NCBI GenBank assembly: GCA_902729315.2
Contig: LR746272.1
Coordinates: forward strand, 4,316,537 to 4,380,536
Length of the DNA stretch: 64,000 nt
Reading direction: 5' to 3'
Source: Spirodela intermedia
Lineage: Eukaryota > Streptophyta > Magnoliopsida > Alismatales > Araceae
The position numbers and the translations under genes were made by a program. Positions 49,249-62,755 of this stretch are shown piece after piece. The notes beneath the pieces are model-generated. The model ran no database searches, was not told the origin of the DNA, and was given only the letters and a program-made list of their open reading frames with translations. How positions within the stretch are numbered: position 1 is the first letter of the stretch; the number at the start of each line of letters is the position of its first letter.

Positions 49249-52200
49249 TCACTTCCTCCCGCTGGTCCCGATGCGCGGCTTCGCCTTCACCTCGGATTCC
49301 TGCCCACCAGAGAGAGAGAGAGAGAGAGAGATCATGGGAGAGTGATGATGGGTCAGCAGAAGGGAAAGAGGGGCCACGAAAATGGTAAAGATAATATGAA
49401 GAAATAACCAACACCAACGTGTGGAATATCAGTCATGAAAAAATGGATGGTAATAGAGAAGCCCAGACGATGGGCCCAAAGCTTATGAAAGGAGAGAGAG
49501 AGAGAGAGAGAGCTTTGGGCTTCTTCCATCCCGTACTACTGTATCAAAGGCCCGAATGGGAACCGGGCCTGGGCCTTTTTTTCTTTCTGAGCTTGATTTT
49601 CGGGCCTGAGCCAGGAAAGCCCAGACGGCGCTGGGGCAGACCATTCCTTGCTAAACGAAAAAAGGTGGGATTTTGATCCAGAGGAGAGAGAGAGAGAGAG
49701 AGAGAGAATAAAATAAAGCAAACCTGGGGAGTGTGGAGGTAGATATGGGTCTTCGCCGTGGCCGGATTGTGGTTCTCAGCACCCTTGCTCCAGTCATAGC
49801 ACACCTGCACATCACCGTAGACCTTGCCTTCATTAATGTTTAACACATAAACATATATCTACTGATTAGTTATGAATTATTATTAATATTATACATCAGA
49901 AAAACAGCATGCAATGATTTTTTATTTTATTTTATCTTGAATAATGTATGTATATACATATATATATATATATTCTGGGTCAGAGAGGGTTGATGAAACA
50001 TACAGCATAAGCGAACACAGAGCCATCATGATTGAAGGTGCTGCAGGGGATGGGGAGATTGCACCTCGAGAAAGCCTGACAAAAGGAAAATGCAGGAGTA
50101 ATAAAAATAATTATAGAGAAAATCCGGGATGTAATCTGCACCGATCAAGAAATACTACACCGATGAAATACTGTTCCTGCCCATAACATTACTAGAATAA
50201 CACGATTCATAATGCGCACGCAAAATAAATAAATAAATAAATGAAAACAATTGCGTCGTGAGACAACAAAAAATCTAGAAGAATCTTCATTCGGAGAGAC
50301 GTTCCTAGTTATTTCTCATCATCCGACGAACACTCCTGAGAGGAGACTCAATATTCTAGCATAGTTTTTTCTACCAGGCAAGCAGAGGATTTTACTTACC
50401 GTTAGATACTACTACCATATGTGCGGTGGTATTTTCTCATGCATCAATAAAAAGAAAGTAGCCAGTGACAGCAGCATCTCACATGCATATCCCGGCTCTC
50501 ATGGAATTAAACCATTCATATCAATCACCAATATCCAGGCTCAACACCATGTCACTGCAGATTTTTACTCACTGTTGTTTCAAGACACTTGAGAATCGAA
50601 ACTGTGAGCATCGCACAGAATACTATTCGATGTTGGATAGCTCCCAAAGGCGTTGCTTCTGTGAGCAGATTCATAAGCAAATAATATGCGTGCAAGTCTG
50701 TCTACAGGATGGTTTTCCATGAAAATTCTGTGGGTGAGAAATTCATCTGATGGGCGGGGGTCCCCCTTATGTCAGCTGATGTGATCAGGTATGTGAACGG
50801 AGTAGGATGATAAACTTGAAAAAATTGAAATTCAGTGGCGTGAAGAATAATCATAATAACGAATAATACATTCGAAAATACTTCATGTAATTTCCCCAAA
50901 ATGGCATCTGTATACATTTATTCCTAGTGGAGAGCATACCTTGAGCCTCTGTTTGCTGTCTTTGTCCCAGAAATTGAAAGCACCATCAGACCCTGCTGTT
51001 GCAAATGTGTGATGTACCTGCAGAACAGAAAATAGACAAATCAATCTGAAATCTGCGGAAAAATAAAATAAAATATCTAAAAATGAAACGCATTACCAAC
51101 TCTAAGAAGAGGTAGTAGATTATACACGGAAGAATCAGTTTCATGCAGAGAATCTCAACGACAGACTGAGTTTGGCAAACTGTATGCAATTGCAAAGGGA
51201 GGTAGTTGTTGATTGAGTAAGACGGGAAGTATCAGACACTCCCATCAAATAAGCAACATCTAGAATGAGTTTCTAATCTTGTCAAGCTGAAAAGAACACA
51301 AGCAGAAAAGATAAACCTCATTCTGGAAGAGGTTGTTACCTCATAAGGTAACAAGTAAATATCTCTTCTCACAAACGTAATAATAATGCGTGAGCATGAA
51401 GAAAAAAAAAACGGAAATAAACAAAGTCCAGATGAAAAAACAAACAGGAAATCCCCAACTTCATCATAGGATTAGAACTTACGGGATGAAAGTTCAATGA
51501 ATTAACAGAGTAGATGTCATTTCCTTCTCTGTGGCATTTGAATGTGAAGTTTTTACTTTGTTGGGCATCGTCCAAATGCTGCACACCAACCCTTCCCTCT
51601 ATGGATCCCACCTGCAAGCAAGAGAAATAAAATAGAGATAGATATATGTCAAGAACAATACTCATAGGATTAAAAGCTGTGTGGAGCAGAAAGATGATAC
51701 AAGAGCAACGAGAAGTGTAAATTAGACACTAGCATAAATTTAAAAACCAGCATCCAATTTAAAACAGTTGAAATTTTAAAAAGTTCAGCACCAAACCAAC
51801 ATACAATTTAGCATATAACAGTGGTGTCAACGTACCGCCAAATCGCCTCTAACCCAGCAACGTGCTAGATTTTTAGTATCTATGATAAAGCTTATCACTG
51901 AATGGTACATAAGAAAATACGTCCTCTAAATTTTCTGATACAGAAAGGAATTCTATGGGCTCTCCCAATAATGCAGAAGGATCATCCTAGCTTTCCAACA
52001 CTGGCCTCCGATCAAAACTTCTAAGAACAAAATTCCAAAATGTATAATGATTTGACCATCCAGTAGTGGAAACCCCAAGTACATCAGATCCCAACAGCTT
52101 CGGTAAGTACCACGTCCTATTATCTTGAATATCAACAGTACGCCTTCCTCCAGTGTAAAGTTGTCGAATTTCTTTGAGCTGAGATTTTTACAACTGCATT

Positions 52201-55200
52201 CTATCCAGGACTCATTGCCACGTCCCAACAGCATCACTTTTTTCCTCAGCAGGGGGCTTGCATCAGGATACCACACAAGTGAAGATTCCTGCATAATGTT
52301 CTTTTGAAAATTCACGGAGAAGTCGAGCATTCGGTAAAGAATGATGGCAAAGTGTAGTGCATGACAAAGCCAAACAAAGGCATATCCACGCACATATATA
52401 CTATCATGTTTCCTCATGAAAAGAGACCCCTCTTTGGTCTTACTAATCCTATATACGTAGTGTATGCTATTATGCCTTTCAATCTAAACAACTTGCATGA
52501 AGCAGAATCCCTCGCTCCCCAGCCTGACCCTAACGTTACCCAACCTGCCCCTAACACTTCTCAGCCTGACAAGAAATAAATTATCTGACTTCAGCTCATA
52601 CTGACAGCGGCATGAAGAAATGTTGGAGGGGATATTGTTTTGAAGGGAAATCACCAAATTCATAACCAATAACTCCAGGAAGTCAAAGTGCATAATGCCG
52701 ACAGTTGGAATTTGCTAAACAAATCAATACTTTTGCAGGAACTCAAAGCCAATTTGATGGTGATTACTAGTTTCGTTTTTTTAGAAGAAATAGACGAAAA
52801 AGACATTTGTACACAAAAATTCAGGAATTAAGAATGGTATTGATCATTTCTCCATTACACATAAAGTAAGTAGCCTTCTACTGCTTGTGAACTCGTTGAG
52901 ATTCTCCAAGCAATTTGATGATGACTATTAATTTCTTTTTTTAGAAGAAATAAGCGAAAAAGAAATTTGTACACAATCAGAATTAAGAATGATAATGATC
53001 ATTTCTCCATTACACGTAAAGTAAGTAGCCTTCTACTGCTTGTGAACTCGTTGAGATTTTCCAAGGCAATTTGATGATGATTATGATTTTTTAGAAGACA
53101 AACGAAAAAGACATGTGTACACATAATTCAGGAATTAAGAGTGATATTGATCATTTCTCCATTACACGTCAAGTAAGTAGCCTTGTACTGCTTGTGAATT
53201 CGTTGAGACTCTCCACTACGGTATCACTGATTTGTTTCTTGATTTTTCAAAATCTAAAGTAAAATAGCTCAATCTTGATGAAAACCTCCGAGAGAAATGT
53301 GTCTTCACTCGTCATTCTACTCTTATTTTGAAGAGATAAGCATCCAGGATATTGGAATTCTAAAGGTATGGAGTGATTCACAAATAAGGAGGAAAGACAA
53401 TGATCCAAAGCAACATTCACACGGAATCATTTGAGTAATTAAAGAATTAAAAATTTACCAAGAATCCTTGCTGATCAGGAAATGCAGCGACACATCTTGT
53501 TTGGTATTTGAGAGGTGACATTATACGCTTGTATTCGGTCTGTTCGAGGTCAAGAAAAACATGAAACATCATGGTCCGGAATATGAAATGATCAACAATA
53601 ACTAGTTAACAATAACATTTGAAAAAGGAAACATTTTCCTATTATTAAAATTTGGCTGTCTCAAATTCAATGCCAAAGGGAGTTAGATGTCAACAAATAC
53701 CCATTCACACTATTATTATATAACTTCATTGTCATGGATCGTTGCTCACTGTACAGGGATATATCATCTAAATTTGTTCTGTTTGAACGCCTATCCTCAG
53801 GTTCCTCATAATCGAGCATCATTATTTTCTCAAGAATAATAACAACCACAAGTGATACTGATGCAATGGTTGACCTCCTAAGTATAGGGTAAACCTGAGG
53901 AATGATCAAAGAGTCAGTACATGTTAACATTTTGGGCATCCACATCTCTGTGAGATGTTTCGACGTTCGTGACAAGGTAATCTTAAGCAACAGAAGCCTA
54001 TCAATACGCAATGAGCACAGGAAGTGGGTAGCGAAGGATCTTGTTTGAAGACACATATGCAAGCAGGGAAGACGTTAACAGGTTTGCTTAAGCTTAAGGA
54101 CAACTGGAAAAGGTCTTGGATAGACTGGGGAGAGAACATAAAAAAAGGGAAAGAAACCATTTCAACATTGGCATATCCACACAACGGATGAAAATGAACA
54201 TTGTGTTTGATACCTGAGGATTTTGCAAATTAAAGACAACCAAATTTCGGTCTGCTGTACCAACAACCATTAAAGGATATTGGACTGTAAGTGCATAACA
54301 ACGGTCAGGAAGTAGCTGTGTATGAACTGGATTTGGTTGTCTGGTATCCCAATACCTACATAAAAATGATTTGATGTCAATTATATATAAATGGAACAAG
54401 AGGAATGCAAGTCAAAATATTACTTATTTTCAATTTAGACAGTGAACAGTTAATCAGTGGGGAAAAAAACGAAATTAATAATGTTCTCAGGCACAAATCA
54501 CACAAAGGTCAAAAATACTCATGAAAACTGTGAAAAAATGAGGCCTCAATTTCAACAACAACAAAGATAATGACACTAAAAATCAGGATACAAGCACTTA
54601 GATGCAGTTAGAAAACTATTAAGTTATTGTTCAGTGGTTAAAGATTTATCAGAGAAGATGAAAATGATTGTGCACATCAGTTTGGCACTAGAGTTAATGT
54701 AGAGAATAAAATAAGCTTCTGTTTGATAAAATTAGTCATCCAAAAGTGTTAGTCTGTAAGCATCACGAGGAATCAATATTTATTATTTTTATTATTACTA
54801 TCGTACTCCATAGTCATTTCATAATTATTTCAGCAAAAGTACAACTAACAGGAGAAAAAAAAAGTTCAATAGTGAATTTCTCTAAATGCTTTTCACATTT
54901 TCCGGACAGGAGTCTCACTCCAGCTGAGATTAGGAAACAATGCCCCACGTGCCACTGAAAACTAGTTCGCACGAGGGACACCCAGAATGCTTGAAATTCA
55001 AGAAGAAAATGCATACGCCATTACAGAAATGCAAAGTTTGATTCTTACCGAGAACATTGATTGCTGAAAAGATTTTACAACTAAGATAAATATTGGACCA
55101 AATTTATAAAAAATATATATGTAGTATCAATTAAATAAATTAAGGGTATAGTAGCAGCATGGGGCAATTTCATGATAAAATGCTGAAAGACATTATTTTT

Positions 55201-56610
55201 CAAAAATATCATGATTCCAATTGTATACAAATATCACCAAGGACATGTATAAATAAGAAAATGCCAATATAGCAACAAGAATGACTTCCTAATGACATTT
55301 GGTTTGCATCAACGCTAATTTTACGGTAAACTCAATGATATCTCCAGAGAATGCAATTCTATTGATAAACGAAGCCAGGAAGGAATAAATGAGGTACAAT
55401 ACTTATGGGAAAAAAGGAGAAGATTATATAGCTTAAAAAATAATAGCTGAAACAAAAGGACAGCTCCAATCAACGATATTCATTGATTGAAGGAGAAACA
55501 GGTAATAGACGGGGAGAAGCTTCCTGTGAAGTAACTACGACAACCAAAATTCATTAGATTGAGTGTGAAGTGGTATAAAACTGTGATTCTGCCGATTATA
55601 TGTGATTCTGGAGCGTAGTGCTCTGCTAATAACAAAGACAAATTCACAGATAACGAGCAACTGAAATGAAAACCACAGGGATCATACACCAAAAAATTGA
55701 CTTCTGAGATATGAAAAGGATGGAAAAATAGAAAAAAATATTAAAATATCGTCCATGACTGCTTAAGAAGAATCTAAAATTTACAAATCAGGACGTCCGC
55801 AGAGTTATAGAAAGGCAATGCACGCATACTTCAGAGTTTTATCCCAGCTCCCAGTCACAAGAAGGTTCATTTGTTGAATCCAGGCAACTTCTTTAATAGG
55901 TGCATCATGCATGGCCACTGTCACAGGTTGACCCCCAGAAAGCAAGGGCCACATTTTGGCCTGCTTATCACACCCAGCTGAGAACACTGTTGTCCCATCA
56001 TCCTTCCAAGCAGAGCACAATACCTGTGCAAGAATTATTGAAAAACCGTTTAAACATTAACTTTGAAGAAGCACAAATCAGAACTTAAAATTCAGCGATA
56101 TGAATCAAGTATAGTCACATAGAGTAAAAACATACAGGCTGATCATGAGAAATTGATGCTTTTGCTTGACTGCTTCCCGCCAAAATCTCCCAACACCTAA
56201 CCTGAAACTCAGTAACGTAAAGAAACACAAATTCATCAGGAGAATGCCAAACATCAATCCGAAACCAATTCCATGAAAGTTTCAATAAAATTATAGCCCT
56301 CACGAAACTTGATTATCCCAAGAAGTGGAGATGAGATAATTGCCCTTTGGACTGAAGTTGAGACTAGAAATTGAATCTGCTGGAGATGGAGTAACCTGGT
56401 AGTAGAAAGTAAATGGTAACCAAGTCAGAAACATTTCTCTTTCGAGCTGTAATCTATGTTGAAACGTGGCATTCACAACGATGAGAGTGTTAACAGAAAA
56501 AAATTGTAAAGTCCAACCTGGCAAAGTAAGTATGTTGGAAAAAATTATGGTACCTCGTAGGATTTGTTGGGGTTGACGCTCGCAGAACTCAGCCCAGCTA
56601 TATTAGCCAT
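49249..56610 (-). CDS. RAE1: mRNA export factor RAE1 (WD40)
   Basis: Eleven exons: 56554-56610, 56309-56395, 56136-56201, 55830-56023, 54214-54355, 53459-53539, 51483-51611, 50940-51017, 50004-50075, 49724-49804 and 49249-49299, totalling 1038 nt (345 residues), near 349 in Arabidopsis RAE1 (At1g80670). RAE1 is a WD40 propeller that binds the GLEBS segment of Nup98 at nuclear pores and supports mRNA export and mitosis. The repeats are readable throughout: SISSLNFSPKGNYLISTSWD, CSAWKDDGTTVFSAGCD, EVAWIQQMNLLVTGSWDKTLKYWDTR, YALTVQYPLMVVGTADR, VHHTFATAGSDGAFNFWDKD and STFNHDGSVFAYAVCYDWSKG. The C-terminus is short and basic (ESEVKAKPRIGTSGRK). Introns over 850 bp separate exons 4/5, 5/6, 6/7, 7/8-flanking and 8/9 to differing extents. 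A 5' UTR intron is possible. Confidence 0.95.
52740..53216. repeat. Three tandem copies of about 155 bp in a RAE1 intron
   Basis: Units start near 52750, 52911 and 53066 with caatttgatg(g/a)tgat-like sequence. Each continues through agacatttgtacaca, attgatcatttctccattacac and agtagcctt(c/g)tactgcttgtgaa and ends in ttgagattctccaag-like sequence. The array lies in the intron between exons 6 and 7 of the minus-strand gene. Confidence 0.9.
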
Positions 56611-57705
56611 CTTTCTGCCTTCAGGAGATGGAGCAAAAAACTTTTAGCATCCCAAAAAAAAGAAACAGAAAGCAGTAACATGAAAAACACGACAAGAAAA
56701 AGAAAGCTCCTAATCAGCCGCAGTAGCCAACACGACCAGATATCGGACACGAAGAGATGCAATGCTACGACTTCAAGGCAAGAAAAGCGAATCCTAGTGC
56801 CAAATCCCACTCCAAAAAGAACCCTAGACCAGCAACATGGCTCCATGGCAGAAATCCAAGAAATCCATATCAACGACATGAGATCACCAAACAGTAAAAT
56901 ACAATAGAAAAATCGTAGACATAGCAACAGAGAGAGAGCAAGAGAGAGAGAACCGACCTGGCTCCTTGCCGATAGCAGAGAGAAGAGAAACAGTTCCTCT
57001 CCGCAAGGCGAGAGTGGGGTGGGAAGAGAGGAGTGGGAAAGGGAGATCTTGTTTGAAAGTAGTATATATCGTGGAAGCGCCGTGGGCTTCGATCGCTGGT
57101 ATGCTCTCTCGACGGCGGTGGTTACCTCGCGTTGGCGGTCCCGTCTGATCGACGCTGGAGAAGCCGCCACGTCCTCATATCGGATTCCGGTCAATAACCC
57201 GATCAGTTTTAAAAAATAATAAAACAATACGAAATCCTTTAAACCCATAAATCAGTTTTTATTATTTTAAATATGTAATAAATAAATTACTTTGAATTTA
57301 TTATTCATAACGTCTTCACGAAGCCCAAGTCCATTAAGCCGATTAATAAAAAACATTATAATTTTCGAACTTGGATAGGAGGAGTGTCGTGGACGGGTGA
57401 CGGAGACAGAATCTCCCGGAAGCCAAAATCGCTTAAAGGTTGGCAGCAGCTTTCAGAGAGATTCCGATTTCTTCTGGTGCCCAGTTGACGTGTCGCCTGA
57501 AATGGAGGCACGTGGCCCTGCGTGGAGGCAGCTCACGACAAAGAGGCCACGTCATACTTAACGTCGCTGGGGAGGAGGTTCCCACTCCAGTTCCTCTCTC
57601 TGAGCAGCAGGCTCGATCGAGCAGGCGGCCGGCGCCGGCGGAGGAGGGGGAGGGTTGTAGAGGGCGAAATCCTTCGTTCCGGCGGAGGTTTGGATCTCAT
57701 CGATC
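56611..57705. promoter_or_regulatory. Divergent promoter region of RAE1 and AGT2
   Basis: The two start codons are 1.1 kb apart on opposite strands. The left part holds the RAE1 leader, with a possible 5' UTR donor near 56957 and short GA steps at 56928-56950. The central part (about 57220-57360) is AT-rich. The right part, GC-rich from about 57500, is likely the AGT2 leader. No other gene is supported. Confidence 0.5.
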
Positions 57706-60700
57706 ATGGTCTCGAGGTTAATTTTGAGCAGAGTGGGGGCGGAGGGAAGGGGGAAGCTCGGAGGGCTGCTCCTTCCGTGCTTATCCCGGCTCTTGTCGTC
57801 GGCCTCCGGTGCCGACGCAGCTGCTGCTGCCGCCGCCGCCGCCGCCGCTGCTCCTCCGGTGCTTCCTAAGTTCGATCACCAGCCGAAGCCATACTCCGGG
57901 CTCTCCGCGGACGAGATACTCCAGAAGCGCAAGACCTTCCTTGGGCCATCGCTGTTTTACTACTACCAGAAACCGGTATCCTCTCTTCCCTATTTGCGTC
58001 CGTCTACCTTGTTAGTTCGGTTTTTTATGCTTCTTTTATCGTCACGAGTCTATAACTGAAGTTTGTGATTGTGCTTGGATCTGATGGATTAAACGGCATA
58101 ACGCATTTTGCGATGACTTGTAATGCATGATGTTCAACACTAAGAACGATAATAATCACATCAGCACAGGACGGAGGATATCTAAAACGATTTTCTGCTC
58201 TTTAATTAACTGTGAGCCTATTAGTTATGTGCTTCGTCCACTAGCTATCAATTTTCTTGACGCAGAACTCTCAAATTTTTAAATGCCTTCTAATTTGCAC
58301 TTCAAAGATTTTTGTAAAAGAACTCAATAAATGTAGTTTTAAATGACACTCCGGTACTACTCAATTGATCATGGTTGAAATATTTCTTGCATTCAACAAT
58401 TCATATTCTCGTCTGTTTTATTATACTGGTATGTTCAGCTACTTTTCTGGTTCTCCGTAGTTCAAATCCGTATTTTTTTCTCCATAGTTTTTTGACTCCT
58501 GCTTTCATTTTTGCACTTTTCTGGTTTGTGCTGAATGTAAGAGGTAGAAATGTAGTCATGATTTCTTTTTTTTTGTTTGGTGTACTTGATATCAGATCAA
58601 TATTGTAGAAGGGAAGATGCAGTATCTCTTTGATGAGAATGGAAAGCGCTACCTTGATGCGTTTGCAGGGATTGTCACAGTTTCATGTGGCCATTGCCAT
58701 CCAGATGTGGTGAATGCTGTGGTGGAACAAACTAAACTTCTCCAACACACCACAACAATATACTTACACCATGCAATCGTTGAGTTCGCAGAAGCTCTGG
58801 CTTCTAAGATGCCCGGAAACCTAAAGGTGATGCTTTGTCTTATTGATTGTTTTCTAATTTAAAGTGAAAAATTGAGGCTATACTTGAGGATGGCTGAAAA
58901 AGTGTGCCTGTCGGTTACATGGTCATTTTTCAAGGATACATTTCTAACATGAAGCCTTGAAGACCTGGCCTATGGATACAGGAGACGAGTAGCTATTTAA
59001 ATGTTCATATGTCTCTGAAACGTGTTCTCAAATTAGGTCTGCCGGCTCCTCCCAGTTCATTTGCAATTAGGAAAAATCCGAAAAAGATTACAGGATAAAA
59101 TAATGAAAGGTTGGGGAATAAATATGCGAATGACGACATAATCTTATTTGTTCGTATTTTTCTCCCCAAGTTTCTTTATGTTGTTAGATACACAGATTCG
59201 ATGCTAGCATAGTCTTAAGTGTGTTTCTCAGGTTCTCAGAATTGGTTTGGTCTCATGACCTTGTGCCCAATCAAGCCCTGATAGTACTCTGACTGATGTT
59301 TTGTGACCTTTACAGCTATGTATTTTTTTACAAATTTTGGATGCTTTATTTTTCATGGATGTGCACACTCTAGATCCTGGCAGATGTGGTAATGTGCGGT
59401 AATAATTTCCATGTTTTGGTTGTGTACTCATTGTACCCTAAAGATGTTACGGTGCAAAATTGGCCTGGATTTTCATTTTTCTGTTGCTGAAAATCAAATT
59501 AGCTTGAATCATGGGACTATGGAATAAATTTTCTTATTAACAACAGCATACATTATCTTTGGTATGTTGTAAATGTGTAAGAAAATAATCCCAAGGGGTC
59601 AGTCTCAAATGCAGTTGAAGTATATTTCTGGAGATCAATGAGAACTTAGAGTGAAAAACCTATGGAAACTCTTTCATTCTAAAGGTGCTATTATCTTTTG
59701 ATATAGAAATAAGTTTATAACAAACTAAATTTTTGTATATAATGAAAAATATACAGTCCCATTTTGTCTACGAATGAAAAACTTGTAGTTCGAATATTTT
59801 CCTTGGGAAACTTTCACGATGCCAATCGCCAATTGGTTTAAATTGCGAAATTTCTTGTAGAGTTCCATGTAAAAGTCATCTCAATTGTGTAAGATTCTTA
59901 TTGTTGAATGCAGGTGGTGTATTTTGTCAATTCTGGGACTGAAGCAAATGAATTAGCAATGCTGATGGCTCGTCTTTACAGTGGTAATCTAGGTATGATT
60001 GCTTTGAGAAATGCGTACCATGGTGGAAGTGCTGGGACTATTGGGTTGACAGCCCTCAATACTTGGAAATATCAGATCCCTCAGGTTAGCCTTGGACAAT
60101 CGCTTGGAGTAACTACATAACACTGAAAATTATATCAATGAGGTATCTTTGCTCAGGCAAACGTGCTACTGATTTTCATTTCCCTCTTCCTTTTTTTTCT
60201 TTTTCCCAAGCATCATTAATTTATATTTTTTTTGCACCACTTTCTTCATAATAAGTGAGCAGCCTTCCAAGATGTTTCACACGTGTGTTTTACGCTCACC
60301 TTCGGTTTTCAGAGGTCCTTTCAGTCAATGGGTTGTTGTTTGTCTTATGTGGGCGAATAGGGGCTAATATTTTGTGCTCTTGCTGTTGACTACAAGTCAA
60401 GTCAAAAACATTTCTCTAATGATGTCATTAGGATTCATAATATTTCTCGAGCATTATAAAATTGGGCAGATGTTTGTAGTTACTAATGATGAACATGCAT
60501 TGCAGTTGGTCTCTTGGTAAGCTCGATTTCATTAGAAGGGAAATTCATAATGTAAACATCTTATCAAATTTCCCTCGCTTTCTGGGTTTGCTAACTAACA
60601 TGGATCAGATGTACTTCCAAGTTCATTGCTATCATTTTATTAAAAACCTGTATTCTGTTATGGGCAGTCTTTGGTTTCCTATGTCATGTCAAAGTCAAAG

Positions 60701-62755
60701 TGGGACATATCTCATAGTGGTGGGTTTCCTCTTTCAAAGTCTAATGGCGTGTGAATGACTCATTGTGCAACAGTTAACAGTCTAAGCCAAACTTTGGTAG
60801 CCATTTTAGAGCTATATATTTTCAACACCACGATTGTTAAAAATTTGGGTGGGGTAATCTTGGCTTCAAAAATAATTAATTTTTCTCATTTTTTGGGTGG
60901 AAATATCATGCAACCTTTTTTGAAAACAAGAAATGTGTTTGGTGTATTTCCATGTGTTTATGTGTGTTCAAAGTGTAAATAAATATATAATTAACAAGCT
61001 CTTACCACAATTATTCATGCATTATATGTTTTCCGGACTCTTAGAGTGCAAGAAAAACTCTTATGAACCGGGATGCAATGTATTGCTACTGGTGCTTAGA
61101 GATGAATGGCCCTACTTTGAAGATTCCAAGTCAATATGTGGACATCTACTCCCAGATTCTCAGCTGGAAAATAAATGGAAACATGTTGACATAATGATGA
61201 TAATAATAATAATAATAATTCCTTTCTTATATTTTATTTATTGCCAAAATGTGTACTAATTCAAATAAATTCAGTTTCCTATCTGTCTTTGCTGATTTCT
61301 CTTCAAATTTCTTCAGGGTGAAATTCACCATGTTATAAATCCCGACCCATACCGTGGAGTATTTGGCTCCAATGCTGATGCTTACGTAAGAGAACTGAAA
61401 GACCATATCGACTATGGCACTCCAGGGAAAGTCGCTGGCTTCATCGCAGAGACATTTCAGGTTAGCTAATGAGTTCTGCCGTGCTCCGCAGTCTCTGCGC
61501 CGAAGGAGTCCCACTGAAAGAAAACTTCTTCAATCAAACCACAGGGTGTTGGAGGAGCGGTAGAGCTGGCACCTGGGTACTTGAAATCAGTCTATGACGT
61601 CATCCACCAGGCTGGTGGTGTCTGCATTGCTGATGAAGTCCAGAGTGGATTCGGCCGAACTGGAAGCCATTACTGGGGCTTTGAGACCCAAGGTGTCATC
61701 CCCGATATCGTCACGATGGCCAAGGTAAATCTCACATAGTTCTTAAGCACATAATGATTTAATCATAATTACCGCTGAGATTGTCATGACTGCCAAGATC
61801 TAGATACATTTCCATGCTTCTAAGTTCCCCCTACCCCTGGTAAATCTCAAATACTTCATAAACCATTGCTAAGTTCCATTGCCAAGTATTTTGGGAAATT
61901 CATGCTTGAAAATTCATGCCTGGTAGGGAATTGGGAATGGTCTTCCCTTGGGAGCAGTTGTGACAACTCCTGAGATCGCTCAGGTGATGTCTCAGAAGAT
62001 CCAGTTCAACACCTTCGGGGGGAACCCTGTGTGTTCTTCCGGTGGGCTCGCTGTGCTCAGGGTCCTCGACAAGGAGAGGCGACAGTCCCACTGTGCCGAT
62101 GTCGGCTCACATCTGATTGAGCGACTGAGGACCCTTCAGCAGAGATACGACCGTAGGCTTTCAACCCAACTCACACTATGCATTCATTTCCTCAATAGGC
62201 AATTATTTTATGCCTATGATTCATTGATTATCTCTTACTGAAAATATAAAGTTTGAAGAGCACCGACTAACTTATCTGTATTATTATAGTCATTGGGGAT
62301 GTGAGGGGAAGGGGATTGATGCTGGGAATAGAGCTCGTGACGGACAAGAAGGAGAAGACACCTGCCAAGCTTGAAACAGCCGTGTTGTTTGAGAAACTCA
62401 AGGGTATCATCTTACCTCCTCGCATTACCTCCAGTCAGATATTCTCGTCATTTTCTATTAATAGCCATTTTTGTTCTTCACTGAAGATCTTGGCGTGCTG
62501 GTCGGAAAAGGGGGTCTCCATGGGAATGTATTCAGAATAAAGCCTCCTATGTGCTTCACAAAGGACGATGCAGGTCATCTCTTACCTCCCCATTCCGAAA
62601 AAAAGATCAAAAAATAAATAAATTTCCGTAATAATGTGGGCTTATACTTCTGGCCTTAGTATCATATATAGCTGCTGGTTGATATGCTGTTGTGTTTCAT
62701 TTCATCTGCAGACTTCCTGGTGGACGCTCTGGATTATGCCATCTGGGGCATATGA
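57706..62755 (+). CDS. AGT2: Alanine:glyoxylate aminotransferase 2 homologue, mitochondrial
   Basis: Nine exons: 57706-57975, 58596-58826, 59914-60084, 61317-61460, 61545-61724, 61927-62152, 62290-62403, 62487-62573 and 62712-62755, totalling 1467 nt (488 residues) in phase. It is a PLP-dependent class III aminotransferase that transfers an amino group between alanine and glyoxylate; some plant relatives are also annotated as beta-alanine aminotransferases. Residues 1 to about 50 form a mitochondrial presequence with an alanine run. Catalytic marks are [12 protein letters not shown] (PLP phosphate), [12 protein letters not shown] with Asp at about 302, and [12 protein letters not shown] with the Schiff-base Lys at about 332. 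The C-terminal domain carries [12 protein letters not shown] and [16 protein letters not shown]. Intron 3 is about 1.2 kb. The Arabidopsis relative is At4g39660. Confidence 0.95.
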
